Of a stretch of 64,000 nt of DNA, positions 55,990-64,000 are shown piece by piece. The translations under genes were made by a program, and so were the position numbers. The DNA is from Frondihabitans sucicola. Lineage in GTDB: Bacteria; Actinomycetota; Actinomycetes; Actinomycetales; Microbacteriaceae. Position 1 is the first letter of the stretch. Every line of letters begins with the position of its first letter. The notes under the pieces are model-generated. The model was not told the DNA's origin. It saw nothing but the letters and a program-made list of their open reading frames with translations, and made no database searches. Where the stretch lies: NCBI RefSeq assembly GCF_030296615.1, contig NZ_AP027732.1:2418001-2482000 (forward strand). The letters run 5' to 3'.

Positions 55990-58900
55990 GTGTTCACAAA
56001 GATCCTCGTCGCGAACCGCGGAGAGATCGCGATCCGGGCGTTCCGGGCTGCTTTCGAACTCGGTGCTCGCACCGTCGCCGTGTACCCATGGGAAGACCGC
56101 AACTCGATGCACCGGCTCAAGGCCGACGAGGCCTATCAGATCGGCGAGGTCGGACACCCCGTCCGTGCCTATCTGGATGTGCAGGAGATCATCAGGGTCG
56201 CGGTCGAGTCCGGGGCCGACGCCATCTACCCCGGATACGGCTTTCTCTCGGAGAACCCCGAGCTCGCCGAGGCCGCGGCGAAGGCCGGCATCACGTTCAT
56301 CGGTCCCGGGCAGCACGTCCTCGAGATGGCCGGCAACAAGGTCACGGCCAAAGAGATGGCGATCGCCGCCGGGGTCCCCGTGCTCAAATCGACGCCGGCG
56401 AGCCGCGACATCGACGAGCTCGTCGCCGGTGCGGCCGAGGTGGGCTTCCCCGTCTTCGCCAAGGCCGTGGCCGGCGGCGGCGGGCGCGGCATGCGGCGCG
56501 TCGACGCTCCCGACGACCTTCGCGCGGCTCTCGAAGCAGCCATGCGCGAGGCCGACAGCGCCTTCGGCGACCCCACCATGTTCATCGAGCAGGCCGTCGT
56601 CCGCCCGAGGCACATCGAGGTGCAGATCCTGGCCGACTCGACCGGCGAGACCGTGCACCTGTTCGAGCGCGACTGCTCGGTGCAGCGTCGCCACCAGAAG
56701 GTCGTCGAGATCGCCCCCGCGCCGAACCTCGACGAGGGCATCCGTCAGGCGATGTACCGCGATGCGATCGCCTTCGCGAAGTCGATCGGCTACGTCAACG
56801 CGGGCACCGTCGAGTTCTTGCTCGACACGGCGGGCGAGCGCGCGGGTCAGCACGTCTTCATCGAGATGAATCCGCGCATCCAGGTCGAGCACACCGTGAC
56901 CGAAGAGGTCACCGACGTCGACCTCGTCCTCTCGCAGATGCGCATCGCGTCCGGACAGACCCTCGCCGAGCTCGGACTCACGCAGCCCGACATCCGGCTT
57001 CGCGGCGCCGCCCTCCAGACCCGCATCACGACCGAAGACCCCGCGGCGGGATTCCGCCCCGACACCGGTCGCATCACGACCTACCGCTCGCCGGGCGGTT
57101 CGGGCATCCGCCTCGACGGCGGCACGATCAACCCCGGCACCCAGATCAGTCCGCACTTCGACTCGATGCTCGTCAAGATGACGGCGCGCGGGCGCGACTT
57201 CCCCGCGGCGGTCACGCGGGCGAAGCGAGGTCTGGCGGAGTTCCGCATCCGCGGCGTGTCCACCAACATCCCGTTCCTCCAGGCCGTTCTCGACGACCCG
57301 TCGTTCGCGGCCGGCGACCTCAGCACCGCCTTCATCGAGGAGCGCCCCGAGCTGTTCGAGGGTCACGTGTCGAAAGACCGCGGCACGAAGATCCTCACCT
57401 GGCTGGCCGACGTGACCGTCAACCAGCCGAACGGTCGAGGGGAGGGCGCGATCGATCCTGCTCTGAAACTGCCCTCGATCGATCTGAGGGAGCCGGCTCC
57501 GGCCGGATCCCGCCAGCGACTGCTCGAACTCGGCCCGAAGGGCTTCGCCTCGGCGCTGCGGCAGCAGACAGCGCTCGCGGTCACCGAGACCACCATGCGC
57601 GACGCCCACCAGTCTCTCCTCGCCACCCGGGTGCGGTCGAAAGACCTGCTGGCGGCCGCGCCCTACGTGGCGCGCCTCACGCCCGAGCTCCTGAGCGTCG
57701 AGGCCTGGGGCGGCGCGACGTACGACGTCGCTCTGCGCTTCCTCGGCGAGGACCCTTGGCAGCGCCTGGCGAGCCTTCGCGAAGCGTTGCCGAACGTCGC
57801 GATCCAGATGCTTCTCCGCGGCCGGAACACCGTCGGCTACACGCCGTACCCGACCGAGGTCACCGACGCCTTCGTCAAGGAGGCAGCAGCCACCGGCGTC
57901 GACATCTTCCGGATCTTCGACGCTCTGAACGACGTGTCGCAGATGCGGCCCGCGATCGACTCCGTGCTCGAGACCGGAACGACTGTCGCCGAGGTGGCGC
58001 TCTGCTACACCGCCGATCTCCTCGACCCGAACGAGACGCTCTACACCCTCGACTACTACTTGCAGCTTGCCGAGCAGATCGTCGAGGCGGGCGCACACGT
58101 CATCGCCATCAAAGACATGGCGGGGCTGTTGCGCGCCGGTGCGGCCGAGAAGCTCGTCACCGCCCTTCGCGAGCGGTTCGACCTTCCCGTCCACGTCCAC
58201 ACGCACGACACCGCCGGCGGCCAGCTCGCGACACTGCTCGCAGCCTCACGCGCGGGGGCCGACGCCGTCGACGTCGCCAGCGCTCCGATGGCGGGCACGA
58301 CGTCGCAGCCGTCCGCCTCGGCTCTGGTGGCCTCCCTCGTGCACACCGAGCGCGATCCTGGTCTCTCGCTCCGAGCCGTCTCCGACCTCGAGCCGTACTG
58401 GGAGGCCGTGCGCCGCGTCTACAAGCCGTTCGAGTCGGGTCTGCCCGGCCCGACCGGTCGCGTGTACAAGCACGAGATCCCCGGCGGCCAGTTGTCGAAC
58501 CTCCGCCAGCAGGCGATCTCGCTGGGGCTCGGCGACCAGTTCGAGAAGGTCGAAGACTGGTACGCCGCGGCGAACCAGATCCTCGGGCGCCCACCGAAGG
58601 TGACGCCGTCGTCGAAGGTGGTCGGCGACCTCGCGCTGCAGCTCGCCGCGGCCGGCGCCGACCCCGGAGACTTCGAGGCCAACCCCGACAAGTACGACAT
58701 CCCCGACTCCGTCATCGGCTTCATGGCGGGAGAACTGGGCGATCTGCCCGGCGGTTGGCCCGAACCGTTCCGCAGCAAGGTGCTGGCCGGGCGCGACGTC
58801 AAGATCGGCGTGGAGCCCGTCGATCCTGCCGATCTGGCCGTTCTCGCCGTCCCGGGTCGCGAGCGTCAGGTGACGCTGAACCGTCTGCTCTTCGCCGGGC

Positions 58901-59388
58901 CGACCAAGCAGTACCAGCAGGTGGTCGACACCTACGGAGACCTCTCGGTCGTCGCCACGCCCGACTACCTCTACGGCCTGCAGCAGGGCGTGGAGCACAC
59001 CGTGCCGGTGTCGAAGGGCGTCAATCTCTACATCGGGCTCGAGGCGATCGGCGAGGCCGACGAGAAGGGCGTGCGCACCGTGATGACCACGCTCAACGGT
59101 CAGCTGCGCCCGGTCTTCATCCGGGATCGCTCGATCGAGGTGTCGCAGAAGGCCGCCGAGAAGGCCGACCGAACGGCGCCCGGCGAGATCGCCGCACCGT
59201 TCTCGGGCGTCGTCACGCTCAAGGTCGCCGTGGGCGACCGGGTCGAGGCCGGCGCCGCGGTGGCGACCATCGAAGCGATGAAGATGGAAGCGGCCATCAC
59301 CAGCCCCGTCTCGGGGACGGTGGCTCGACTCGCGATCCCGGCGACGCAGCAGGTCGACGCCGGCGACCTCCTGCTCATCGTTCAGTAA
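55990..59388 (+). CDS. pyc: Pyruvate carboxylase
   Basis: Carboxylates pyruvate to oxaloacetate, using ATP and biotin. The protein has 1132 residues. The biotin carboxylase domain (1-450) has KILVANRGEIAIRAFRAA, the Gly-rich loop AVAGGGGRGMRRV and FIEMNPRIQVEHTVTEE. The carboxyltransferase domain (about 530-800) has TMRDAHQSLLATRVR, AWGGATYDVALRFL and the metal-binding VHVHTHDTAGGQLA. The C-terminal biotinyl domain carries the biotin Lys in IEAMKMEA. I chose the GTG at 55990, aligned to the family start. It is intact over 3.4 kb, in contrast to many nearby genes. Confidence 0.97.
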   Translation: MFTKILVANRGEIAIRAFRAAFELGARTVAVYPWEDRNSMHRLKADEAYQIGEVGHPVRAYLDVQEIIRVAVESGADAIYPGYGFLSENPELAEAAAKAGITFIGPGQHVLEMAGNKVTAKEMAIAAGVPVLKSTPASRDIDELVAGAAEVGFPVFAKAVAGGGGRGMRRVDAPDDLRAALEAAMREADSAFGDPTMFIEQAVVRPRHIEVQILADSTGETVHLFERDCSVQRRHQKVVEIAPAPNLDEGIRQAMYRDAIAFAKSIGYVNAGTVEFLLDTAGERAGQHVFIEMNPRIQVEHTVTEEVTDVDLVLSQMRIASGQTLAELGLTQPDIRLRGAALQTRITTEDPAAGFRPDTGRITTYRSPGGSGIRLDGGTINPGTQISPHFDSMLVKMTARGRDFPAAVTRAKRGLAEFRIRGVSTNIPFLQAVLDDPSFAAGDLSTAFIEERPELFEGHVSKDRGTKILTWLADVTVNQPNGRGEGAIDPALKLPSIDLREPAPAGSRQRLLELGPKGFASALRQQTALAVTETTMRDAHQSLLATRVRSKDLLAAAPYVARLTPELLSVEAWGGATYDVALRFLGEDPWQRLASLREALPNVAIQMLLRGRNTVGYTPYPTEVTDAFVKEAAATGVDIFRIFDALNDVSQMRPAIDSVLETGTTVAEVALCYTADLLDPNETLYTLDYYLQLAEQIVEAGAHVIAIKDMAGLLRAGAAEKLVTALRERFDLPVHVHTHDTAGGQLATLLAASRAGADAVDVASAPMAGTTSQPSASALVASLVHTERDPGLSLRAVSDLEPYWEAVRRVYKPFESGLPGPTGRVYKHEIPGGQLSNLRQQAISLGLGDQFEKVEDWYAAANQILGRPPKVTPSSKVVGDLALQLAAAGADPGDFEANPDKYDIPDSVIGFMAGELGDLPGGWPEPFRSKVLAGRDVKIGVEPVDPADLAVLAVPGRERQVTLNRLLFAGPTKQYQQVVDTYGDLSVVATPDYLYGLQQGVEHTVPVSKGVNLYIGLEAIGEADEKGVRTVMTTLNGQLRPVFIRDRSIEVSQKAAEKADRTAPGEIAAPFSGVVTLKVAVGDRVEAGAAVATIEAMKMEAAITSPVSGTVARLAIPATQQVDAGDLLLIVQ

Positions 59389-59401
59389 TTTCGTTCCCTC
59401 T

Positions 59402-59486
59402 CCCGAAATCGAAGGGGATTTTCGCTTGATGCCCGCGTCCAGCCAGTACGCACGGGCGTCTGCCGAAAATCCCCTTCGATTTCGGG
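59402..59486. repeat. Perfect 23-bp inverted repeat, GAAATCGAAGGGG family
   Basis: Arms 59402-59424 and 59464-59486 are exact reverse complements (core GAAATCGAAGGGGATTTTCG) around a 39-nt loop with its own inner stem GCCCG/CGGGC. It follows pyc and precedes def, both on the plus strand. The arms match the repeat at 24125-24203. Confidence 0.88.
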
Positions 59487-59532
59487 TACAGCAGCAGCAC
59501 GACCATCCCACCTCAGCAACAGGAGTTCCCGC

Positions 59533-60024
59533 GTGACCGACCGACCCATCCGCCTGTTCGGCGACCCGATCCTGCGCTCACCCTCCGACCCGGTGAAACT
59601 GGGCGCTCCCGGCAACGAAGGACTCGTGCACGATCTGATCGACACCGTCACCCTGCCGGGTCGTGCCGGGGTCGCCGCCTGCCAGATCGGTGTCGGCCTG
59701 CGCGCCTTCAGCTACAACGTCGACGGCCAGATCGGCTACGTGCTCAACCCCGAGGTCGTCGAGCTGGGCGGCGAGCCCGAGCTCGTCGACGAGGGGTGCC
59801 TGTCGGTGCCCGGCTTCTACTTCCCGCGTCTGCGCTACCCGTTCGCGCGGGTCGTCGGCGTCGACCTCGAGGGCAACCGCGTCGAGCTGCAGGGCGAGGG
59901 GCTGATGGCCCAGGCGCTCCAGCACGAGACCGACCATCTCGACGGTCAGCTCTACGTGATGGGGCTGGAGCCCGAGGTCAAGCGCGACGCCATGCGGCAG
60001 ATCCGCGAGAGCGACTGGTTCTAG
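59533..60024 (+). CDS. def: Peptide deformylase
   Basis: Removes the formyl group from new proteins. The 163-residue enzyme has the three conserved motifs: GVAACQIG (usual GxAAxQ, here with Cys at the variable place), EGCLSVPG with the metal Cys, and QHETDHLDG with the two metal His and catalytic Glu. It starts with GTG after AACAGGAG. It is convergent with the FadD-like gene. Its isolated position suggests it may be a second deformylase, but no other is in the window to compare. Confidence 0.95.
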   Translation: MTDRPIRLFGDPILRSPSDPVKLGAPGNEGLVHDLIDTVTLPGRAGVAACQIGVGLRAFSYNVDGQIGYVLNPEVVELGGEPELVDEGCLSVPGFYFPRLRYPFARVVGVDLEGNRVELQGEGLMAQALQHETDHLDGQLYVMGLEPEVKRDAMRQIRESDWF

Positions 60025-60052
60025 CGCGGCACTTCCGCGTCGATCCGCTGAT

Positions 60053-61505
60053 TCAGCGTCGATCCAGCCTCTCGTGCGGATCGACGTCGACCGGGTCGAT
60101 CGACGGAGCGGACTCCGGGAGCGGAGGCTGCGAGAGGGTGACCTCGGAGTCGACGACCGGCGTGAGCACCAGGTCGCGATCGGCCAGCACCAACCGGCCG
60201 TCGTCCAGCGTGCCGAACTGGCCTGTCGCCAGCCACCCGTCGTCGCCGGCAGCCTTCACGCCGACCCCGCGAAGCGCGATCGAGCCGTCGCTTCCGACCG
60301 CCACCGACACCCCGTCGAGCGGCGCGCCCACGCCACCGACCGGGCGGTCGAAGGGATCGCTCGGGCGCTCCAGCGTCGCCAGGCCCGTCGTGAGGAGGGT
60401 GCCGTACCCCTCGAGCGCTCGGACGTCGAGCGAGCGCATGATGTGCCGTAGCCGCGGCGCCAGCGAGGTCTCGTCGGCGATCGATACGACAGTGCGCAAC
60501 TGCCCGCCCACGGCCTTGCGCAGACCGCGGTAGACCAGCGCGTCAGCCAGAGCGAAGCGCGTCTTGAGGCCGCGCGGCACCGTGCCGGAGCCGACGGCGA
60601 TCGAGTGGTCGACGGCGACCTCGAGCCCCTGCCGCAGAGCGCTCGCACGCCCCGTCGACTCGGCGCGGTCGTGCGCGGCTTCGTCGATGAGCGCGAGAGC
60701 CGCGGGGGAAGCGACCAGAAGGGTCGGGCGGAACGACGCCATCGTCTCGATCAGGCGAGCAGGATCCGACAGGTGGCCGAGTCGGGTGCCGGTGGCGACG
60801 GCCACGAGGGTGCTCACGCGGGCGTGCACGTCGGTGGCCGGCAGGATCTGCAGCGTGGAGGCCCCGGCGCCGGTCTCTTCGTCGAGGACGGCGGCGATCG
60901 CGAGAGCGCGAGCCGTGAGAGCGCGGTGGCTGACGGTGACCAGCTCGGTGGCCCCGTCGGACGCTGTGCTCTTCAGGATCGCCGCGGCGGTGTCGGCCGT
61001 GACCTGTGCCGCGAGATCGTCGAGGGTCGAGTCGGCGACGGAGCGCCCGAGCCCGGCCAGCTTGTCGAGGTCGCCGAGTCCGATCTGCCAGACGTCGGAG
61101 ACCAGGGGAGGTCGCCGTGCACCTCGTCGATCCGGGCGAAGTCGCGGGGGACTCGACGACGACGGCCTGAACGCGCGCCTCGTCGAGCAGCGCCATGAGA
61201 TCGGACTGCGAGGCGTCGGCCGAGAGCGGCACGACGGCGACACCGATCGAGGCGGCGGCGAAGTCGATGAGCGTCGCCTCGAAACGGGTGGAGCAGAGCA
61301 CCGCCAGGGCGTCGCCCGGGTGCAGCTCTGCGGCGAGGAACCCGCGGGCGAGCGAGCGTACGCGATCGTGGAACTCGCCGGCGGTGAGGTCGAACCAGCC
61401 GCCGAACGAGTCGGGGATGGCGAAGACGAGGGCATCAGGATCACGAGCGACACTGGCGACCAGAAGATCGGTCGTCGTCGGGTCTTCCGTCGCGGATTCG
61501 GCCAC
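60053..61505 (-). CDS. AMP-binding (FadD-like) protein with degenerate catalytic motifs, two frameshifts
   Basis: About 484 residues with the adenylate-forming fold, shorter than a normal FadD. Two missing C bases near 61110 and 61151 break the frame; with them restored the chain runs from ESATEDPTTTDLLV to the end. The key motifs are eroded. The phosphate loop normally YTSGTTGxPKG reads AAILKSTASDGATELVTVSH, the YGxTE motif reads YGTLLTTGLA, and TGDxG reads TGQFGTLDDG. It is therefore likely a pseudoenzyme derived from a FadD15-like ligase. The GTG at 61505 follows GGGGAGGACC. The gene sits in the conserved fadD-glk-plsC-aroG neighbourhood. Confidence 0.78.
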
Positions 61506-61602
61506 GGTCCTCCCCTTTCGAGTCGCTTGCAGGTCCGCCCACTGTACCGAAAGGGGGCGACGCCCCCGTGGACTGCCGCCCGCAGTGTCGACGGTAGAGT
61601 GG

Positions 61603-62576
61603 ATGCTCGTGCAGGCCATCGGAATCGACATCGGCGGAACGAAGATCGCTGGCGGCGTGGTCACCGAACTCGGTGAGATCGTCGCGGAGCGTCGCGTGCC
61701 GACCCCCACGAGCAGCGACTCCGAAGCCATCGTCACAGCCGTCGTCGCGATGATCCGCGAGCTGCAGGAGATCGCGCCGAAAGACGGCGGTGACGTCGTC
61801 GCCGCCGGCGTGGCGGCTCCGGGCTTCATCGATGCCGCCCAGTCGACCGTCTACTACACGCCGAACATCCCGTGGCGGAACGAGCCCCTCCGCGCCCGGT
61901 TGAACGCCGAGCTCGACCTCCACATCACGATCGACAACGACGCGAACGCCGCAGGCTGGGCCGAGTTCCGCTTCGGCGCGGGTCGCCTCGCCAGCGACAT
62001 GACGATGCTGACGATCGGCACGGGCGTCGGCGGCGCCATCGTCACCGAAGACCGGCTCTTCCGCGGCGGTTTCGGCACCGGCGGCGAGCTGGGCCACATG
62101 CGGGTCGTCCCCGACGGCCTGCTCTGCGGGTGCGGCGCGCACGGCTGCATCGAGCAGTACGGCTCGGGCCGCGCCCTGCTCCGCATGGCGAACGAGGTGG
62201 CGGATCGCGGCGGGGCGACCGGACACGGGCTGGCCGATCTGCGCGCAAGCAAGGGCGAGCTCACGGGTCACGACGTCTCCTCCTCCTGATGGCCGGTGAC
62301 TCGGGCGCTCTCGAGGCCCTCCGGGAGCTCGGCTCGTGGCTCGGGCAGGCCTGCGCGTCGCTGAGCGTCGTGCTCGACCCGCAGCTTTTCGTCTTCGGCG
62401 GCGGGGTGGCGCAGGCGGGCGAGCTGCTTCTCGCTCCCATCCGCGAGGCCTACCTCGATCACCTCCCTGCTCGCGGCTTCCACCCCGAGCCCGACTTCGT
62501 CATCGCGGAGCTCGTCAACGACGCCGGTGTCGTCGGCGCGGCCGACCTCGCGCGCGTCCACGCCAAGGCCGTCTGA
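61603..62576 (+). CDS. glk: ROK family glucokinase, frameshifted
   Basis: About 324 residues. The ATP motif IGIDIGGTKIAGGVV is at the N-terminus and the sugar site is GVAAPGFID then DNDANAAGWAEF. The ROK zinc motif is CGCGAHGCIEQYGSG. Near 62281 one C is missing in TCCTCCTCCTG; restoring it joins GHDVSS to LLMAGDSGALEALRELG and the end VVGAADLARVH. It phosphorylates glucose with ATP or polyphosphate in the cytoplasm. It is divergent from the FadD-like gene and upstream of plsC. Confidence 0.93.
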
Positions 62577-62628
62577 CCGAGACCCGGCGTCCGGTTAGAC
62601 TTCGACAGCTGACGCGAAGGAGACGCCG

Positions 62629-63318
62629 TTGTTCTACTGGATCATGAAGACGTTCCTCTTTCGTCCGATCCTGCTCTCCATCTTCCGCCCCTGGGTCGTC
62701 GGCAAAGAGAACGTCCCCGACGAGGGCGCCGTCATCTTCGCGAGCAACCACCTGTCGTTCGTCGACTCGGTGTTCCTCCCTCTCGTGCTCGAACGCCGCA
62801 TCTCGTTCCTCGCGAAAAGCGACTACTTCACCGGGCGTGGCCTGCGCGGCACGTTGACGAAGGTCTTCATGACGGCCACCGGCCAGTTGCCCATCGACCG
62901 TTCCGGCGGGAAGGCCTCCGAGGCCTCGCTGCTCACCGGTCTCGGCGTCCTGGCCAAAGGGGAACAGCTCGGTATCTACCCCGAGGGCACCCGGAGCCCC
63001 GACGGGCGGCTCTACCGCGGCCGTACCGGTGTCGCCCGGATGATCCTGGAGGGCCGGGTCAAGGTGATCCCGGTCGCCATGATCGACACGCAGAAGGTCA
63101 TGCTCACCGGCTCCAAGCGTCCGCATCTGCATCGCATCGGAGTGGTCTTCGGCAGCCCGCTCGACTTCAGCCGGTTCGAGGGACTGGAAGGCGATCGGTT
63201 CATTCTCCGCTCCATCACCGACGAGATCATGCACGAATTGAACAAGCTCGGTGGGCAGGAATATGTGGACGTCTACGCGTCTTCGGTCAAAGAGAGACGG
63301 GCTCTTCTTTCGCGATAA
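62629..63318 (+). CDS. plsC: 1-acyl-glycerol-3-phosphate acyltransferase (PlsC family)
   Basis: A 229-residue lysophospholipid acyltransferase. The catalytic HX4D motif is ASNHLSFVDSVFLP, and the acceptor motif is IYPEGTRSPDGRL, followed by AMIDTQKV. It should make phosphatidic acid at the inner face of the membrane. The start is a TTG at 62629 after AAGGAGACGCC; no better in-frame ATG exists before the motif except MKTFLF four codons later. It lies between glk and aroG, as in related actinobacteria. Confidence 0.93.
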   Translation: MFYWIMKTFLFRPILLSIFRPWVVGKENVPDEGAVIFASNHLSFVDSVFLPLVLERRISFLAKSDYFTGRGLRGTLTKVFMTATGQLPIDRSGGKASEASLLTGLGVLAKGEQLGIYPEGTRSPDGRLYRGRTGVARMILEGRVKVIPVAMIDTQKVMLTGSKRPHLHRIGVVFGSPLDFSRFEGLEGDRFILRSITDEIMHELNKLGGQEYVDVYASSVKERRALLSR

Positions 63319-63375
63319 GCTCGCTCTTCGTGGCCGCCCGGCCATGATTTCCGACGTTATCTCGATGAGGACCAC

Positions 63376-64000
63376 GTGCTCCAGACCGATTTCCCAGTCA
63401 TCTCCGCCGATCCCGATGTGATCGCAGGGCTGGACTATTGGCGCACCCTCCCCATCAAGCAGCAACCCGAGTGGCCGGATCACGCGAGCGTCGAAGCAGC
63501 CTCCGCCGAGATCGCCACCTTCCCGCCGCTCGTCTTCGCGGGTGAGGTCGACACGTTGCGCGAGCGGCTGGCCGCGGCCGCGGCGGGCAAGGCGTTCCTG
63601 CTCCAGGGCGGAGACTGCGCCGAGACGTTCGCCGACGCCACCGCCGACAACATCCGAAACCGGGTGAAGACGATCCTGCAGATGGCCGTCGTGCTGACCT
63701 ACGGCGCCTCCGTGCCCGTGATCAAGATGGGGCGCATGGCCGGCCAGTTCGCCAAGCCGCGCTCCAGCGACATGGAGACCCGCGACGGCGTCACCCTGCC
63801 GGCCTACCGGGGCGACATCATCAACGGATACGACTTCACGCCCGAGTCGCGCCAGCCGGATCCCGCGCGACTCGTCAAGGGCTACCACACCTCGGCCTCG
63901 ACGCTGAACCTCATCCGCGCCTTCACGCAGGGCGGGTTCGCCGACCTCCGCCAGGTGCACTCCTGGAACAAGGGCTTCGCGTCGAACCCGGCCAACGTCA
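63376..64000 (+). CDS. aroG: Class II 3-deoxy-D-arabino-heptulosonate-7-phosphate synthase (3' partial)
   Basis: The first step of the shikimate pathway: joins phosphoenolpyruvate and erythrose 4-phosphate. Only the first 208 codons are in the window. The start is a GTG at 63376 after GAGGACCAC, giving [21 protein letters not shown]. Class II signatures are [34 protein letters not shown] and [10 protein letters not shown]. The reading frame stays open to the end. It follows plsC by 57 bp on the same strand. Confidence 0.95.
   Translation, partial: MLQTDFPVISADPDVIAGLDYWRTLPIKQQPEWPDHASVEAASAEIATFPPLVFAGEVDTLRERLAAAAAGKAFLLQGGDCAETFADATADNIRNRVKTILQMAVVLTYGASVPVIKMGRMAGQFAKPRSSDMETRDGVTLPAYRGDIINGYDFTPESRQPDPARLVKGYHTSASTLNLIRAFTQGGFADLRQVHSWNKGFASNPANV

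Noticed and set aside
55233..59429. A 1398-residue open frame overlapping pyc
   Set aside because: It is a shadow frame of pyc, rich in Arg/Pro/His with no recognisable motif, while the pyc frame carries every expected domain.

Overview
The window is GC-rich (roughly 70 percent), gene-dense DNA with many GTG starts and many 4-bp ATGA/GTGA overlaps. It fits a high-GC Gram-positive actinobacterium, most likely a Microbacteriaceae-like member of the Micrococcales. Supporting markers are the garA-ftsR-merR block, a FadD-like/ROK glucokinase/PlsC/class II DAHP synthase block, pyruvate carboxylase beside an orphan ParA, and a DipZ fusion. The taxonomic call is inference, because no rRNA is present. 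I saw no tRNA, rRNA, insertion sequence, prophage or CRISPR.

Layout. 1-2206: a partial quinone reductase and an LCP cell-wall ligase. 2199-9101: acyl-chain metabolism, with an acyl-CoA synthetase and a divergent dienoyl-CoA-reductase-like SDR, then a four-gene overlapping operon (KAS III, two crotonases, an ACAD10/LvaA-type kinase). A 560-bp gap at 4918-5477 holds a 56-bp periodic palindrome array and a purine-rich tandem repeat. 9254-23059: assorted metabolism and transport (Gfo/Idh, marR-quinone reductase, GAPDH, GlxA-type regulator, secreted HNH protein, MFS with LysR, purine permease, aldo/keto reductase, DipZ). 23134-28155: an IclR regulator and an adh-GMC oxidoreductase operon that carry the same 21-bp operator-like palindrome. 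28197-29400: a DUF559 endonuclease-like gene bracketed by two related long palindromes. 29476-40852: a complete-looking uronate locus. The minus operon is SBP, two ABC permeases, two TIM-barrel isomerases, a Gfo/Idh dehydrogenase, fructuronate reductase and mannonate dehydratase. The divergent plus operon is lacI-uxaC. A LacI-type palindrome lies between them. Together they would import hexuronates and convert glucuronate through fructuronate and mannonate to 2-keto-3-deoxygluconate. 40985-50877: small membrane and unknown proteins, three aldo/keto reductases, a J-domain-NERD fusion and a NUDIX-NYN fusion. 50961-64000: core genes, namely an HtrA-like protease, garA, ftsR, a second MerR, parA, pyc, def, a FadD-like pseudoenzyme, glk, plsC and the start of aroG.

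Three genome-wide signals stand out. First, long intergenic palindromes (arms about 16-24 bp) recur in several sequence families. Second, the 8-mer GCAGGATC/GATCCTGC occurs about 50 times by my eye count, against about 2 expected. Third, about 21 conserved genes are broken by a single missing G or C, nearly always in a short G/C run. I read the third as consensus error in the assembly and give full gene spans across the breaks.
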